Assembly: GCA_002393705.1 (NCBI GenBank)
Contig: DGTH01000077.1
Location: 1-24,062, forward strand
Source: Prevotella sp. UBA4341
GTDB taxonomy: Bacteria; Bacteroidota; Bacteroidia; Bacteroidales; Bacteroidaceae
DNA length: 24,062 nt
Direction: 5' to 3'
Shown: piece after piece, positions 22,757 through 24,062 of the stretch
Layout: the number at the start of each line of letters is the position of its first letter
How positions within the stretch are numbered: position 1 is the stretch's first letter
Notes under the pieces: generated by a model
The model's input: only the letters and a program-made list of their open reading frames with translations
Database searches by the model: none
What the model was told of the DNA's origin: nothing
Made by a program: the position numbers and the translations under genes

Positions 22757-24062
22757 GTAAACTATCACTTTGACGTAAACTTGATTGTCAGCAAGTTACG
22801 TACAATACAATTTTAGAAAAAATCACTTGGGTTTTAAAATTGCCCGATTGGCAGAGTCAGGCCGCCTCTTTTTGCCCTTCACCATCGTCCTTGGGAAGAG
22901 GCTTATAATTGCATGGGATGAGAGACTTGTAATCCGTCTCACCCTTCATCAACCTGGTCAGCACATCATTGATGTAATCAAAGAAGTTCAGATCATTGAG
23001 CTTACAGCTTTCATACAGCGAGTACATGAAGGCTATGTTCTGGGCAGCATCATGACTACCAGAGTGCAGCCAGTTACGACGGCCCATGGCTATGTGGCGG
23101 AACATACGCTCCGCAGCACTGTTTGAGAGTTCTATTCTACCATTTTTAAGGAATGCCTTAAAGGCTTTCTCGTCATCTAATATATAATTAACGGCATCGT
23201 TAACCATCTTCCCATAGTCTTCTGCACGCCGTCGCATCTTATGAAGGAGGAAGAACAGCCTCGTCACAAGCGGCCTGCTGTGTATCCTTCTAAATTCCTT
23301 CCGTTTCTTGAAGCACATGTCCTTTGCCTGACGCTCAATCATGAACAGACCATTAATAAGATCTATTATCTGAGCCATGCGCTTGTCACTGATATAGGCA
23401 TTGACAAACTTGTGGCGGGCATGAAACCAGCAGGCAGCACGTACAATATGGTATTCCTCCAAGTCCTTGACTATAGTCTCATATAGAGGAGCCCGGTCTG
23501 CAATGAAGCTTTGGATATTGGAGCCTTTGAAAATCTCCTCTTCCTGGACCGTATGACTGCGACTGCCATTTTCATAAAGCATAACGACCGTCTTCATATC
23601 AGGAGAAAGCACGCCATGAATCCACTCTACATGGTATTCAAAGCACTCCTTCTCCTCATTCCAACTACGGACAATGATGTGAGTTCCGTCATTATGAGTG
23701 TAAACAGAAAGCTTAATAGCATCCTTCATTGGCTCTTGCAGTCTATCCTTTAGATAGCCCATGACATCATGTGCCCAGCCGTTCAGGGTTGACTGCGCAA
23801 AGTTACCACCCATTTGCGCAAACATCTGCAAAATCCTTGCCTCACTCATACCATAGCCTATCTTCTGGTCAAAGTAGAAGGCTGCAAGGCTGGGCGTCAT
23901 CGGATTGCCCTGTATGATACTTTCCGGATACTTGCTGCACATCGGATCTCTGCCCGGCACATTGAAACGGCCTATGCAGTATGTCCTTCTCTCCAACTTA
24001 GGACCGACATAGGTTATCAACTCTACATACCAGATGTCATAGCCGCTATCCTTGTCCTTACG
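22757..24062 (-). mobile_element. IS66-family element, one end, continues past window
   Basis: The transposase belongs to IS66 (see its entry). About 100 bases beyond its stop codon the sequence begins GTAAACTATCAC on the plus strand, in keeping with the GTAA-type termini of this family, so I place the element's end at 22757. GTAAACT recurs at 22775. IS66 elements make an 8-bp target duplication; the flank at 22749-22756 is GTACAAAT. The other end is outside the window, so neither the terminal repeat nor the duplication can be verified here. Confidence 0.6.
22857..24062 (-). CDS. IS66-family transposase (TnpC), C-terminal part
   Basis: The frame is open to the window edge, so the N-terminus is missing. 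Visible IS66 features are a HNDGT motif near 23690 (the HADET-like first Asp), ADRAPLYETI (second Asp), AACWFHARHKF (counterpart of CWAHARRKF) and NSAAERMFRHIAMGRRNW with the catalytic Glu, then SLYESCKLNDLNFFDYINDVLTRL, which is the conserved IS66 tail. The DDE residues are all present and there is no internal stop, so the enzyme is probably intact as far as it can be seen. TnpA and TnpB, which many IS66 elements carry, would lie beyond the window. Confidence 0.93.
   Translation of the reverse strand, partial: RKDKDSGYDIWYVELITYVGPKLERRTYCIGRFNVPGRDPMCSKYPESIIQGNPMTPSLAAFYFDQKIGYGMSEARILQMFAQMGGNFAQSTLNGWAHDVMGYLKDRLQEPMKDAIKLSVYTHNDGTHIIVRSWNEEKECFEYHVEWIHGVLSPDMKTVVMLYENGSRSHTVQEEEIFKGSNIQSFIADRAPLYETIVKDLEEYHIVRAACWFHARHKFVNAYISDKRMAQIIDLINGLFMIERQAKDMCFKKRKEFRRIHSRPLVTRLFFLLHKMRRRAEDYGKMVNDAVNYILDDEKAFKAFLKNGRIELSNSAAERMFRHIAMGRRNWLHSGSHDAAQNIAFMYSLYESCKLNDLNFFDYINDVLTRLMKGETDYKSLIPCNYKPLPKDDGEGQKEAA

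Overview
The window looks like chromosome from a Bacteroidales bacterium, most probably a Prevotella relative. Pointers are a DUF2027 protein, a T9SS-plug (DUF5103) protein, a membrane regulator with the sensor part of Bacteroidetes hybrid two-component systems, a pyrophosphate-dependent phosphofructokinase, TTTG / TAnnTTTG promoters and mostly absent Shine-Dalgarno sequences. It is densely coded. No gap between genes reaches 300 bases; the largest are about 200 bases (9078-9277, which holds two divergent promoters) and about 197 bases (22660-22856, which holds a promoter, two hairpins and an IS66 end). I see no tRNA, rRNA or CRISPR array.

Layout. 1-2592 (+): the end of a DUF2027 protein and glutamine-dependent NAD synthetase. 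2594-9077 (-): a six-gene run starting from a strong promoter near 9121-9151: a small basic protein, a PlsC-type acyltransferase, a secreted amidase-like protein, a small unknown protein, a YgiQ-type radical SAM protein and a PP2C-like protein. Several of its junctions overlap. 9278-11782 (+): PPi-phosphofructokinase and a membrane-anchored GH25 lysozyme. 11760-12632 (-): prmA. 12763-15312 (+): a Tyr/Trp/Gly-rich secreted protein and an outer-membrane barrel. 15344-18929 (+): iorA, iorB and an aminotransferase, a unit for interconverting aromatic amino acids, arylpyruvates and aryl-CoA acids. 18960-21425 (+): a propeller-AraC regulator with no kinase or receiver. 21409-22659 (-): the T9SS-plug-like protein. 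22757-24062: part of an IS66 element that runs off the window.

The most unusual signal is a set of 7-bp-period tandem repeats with different unit sequences, at six places. Three cover gene junctions so that the stop of one gene and the start of the next both lie inside the repeat (115-aa gene/ygiQ, iorA/iorB, iorB/aminotransferase). Three lie inside coding sequence (the DUF2027 linker, the YgiQ N-terminal leader, and the C-terminal tail of the regulator where it overlaps the convergent gene). Other points are the kinase-less regulator, the missing Smr domain of the DUF2027 protein, an apparently leaderless promoter for the T9SS-plug gene, and an IS66 end that seems to split a second promoter for that gene. 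All functional assignments come from reading motifs and remembered family features; no search was run.
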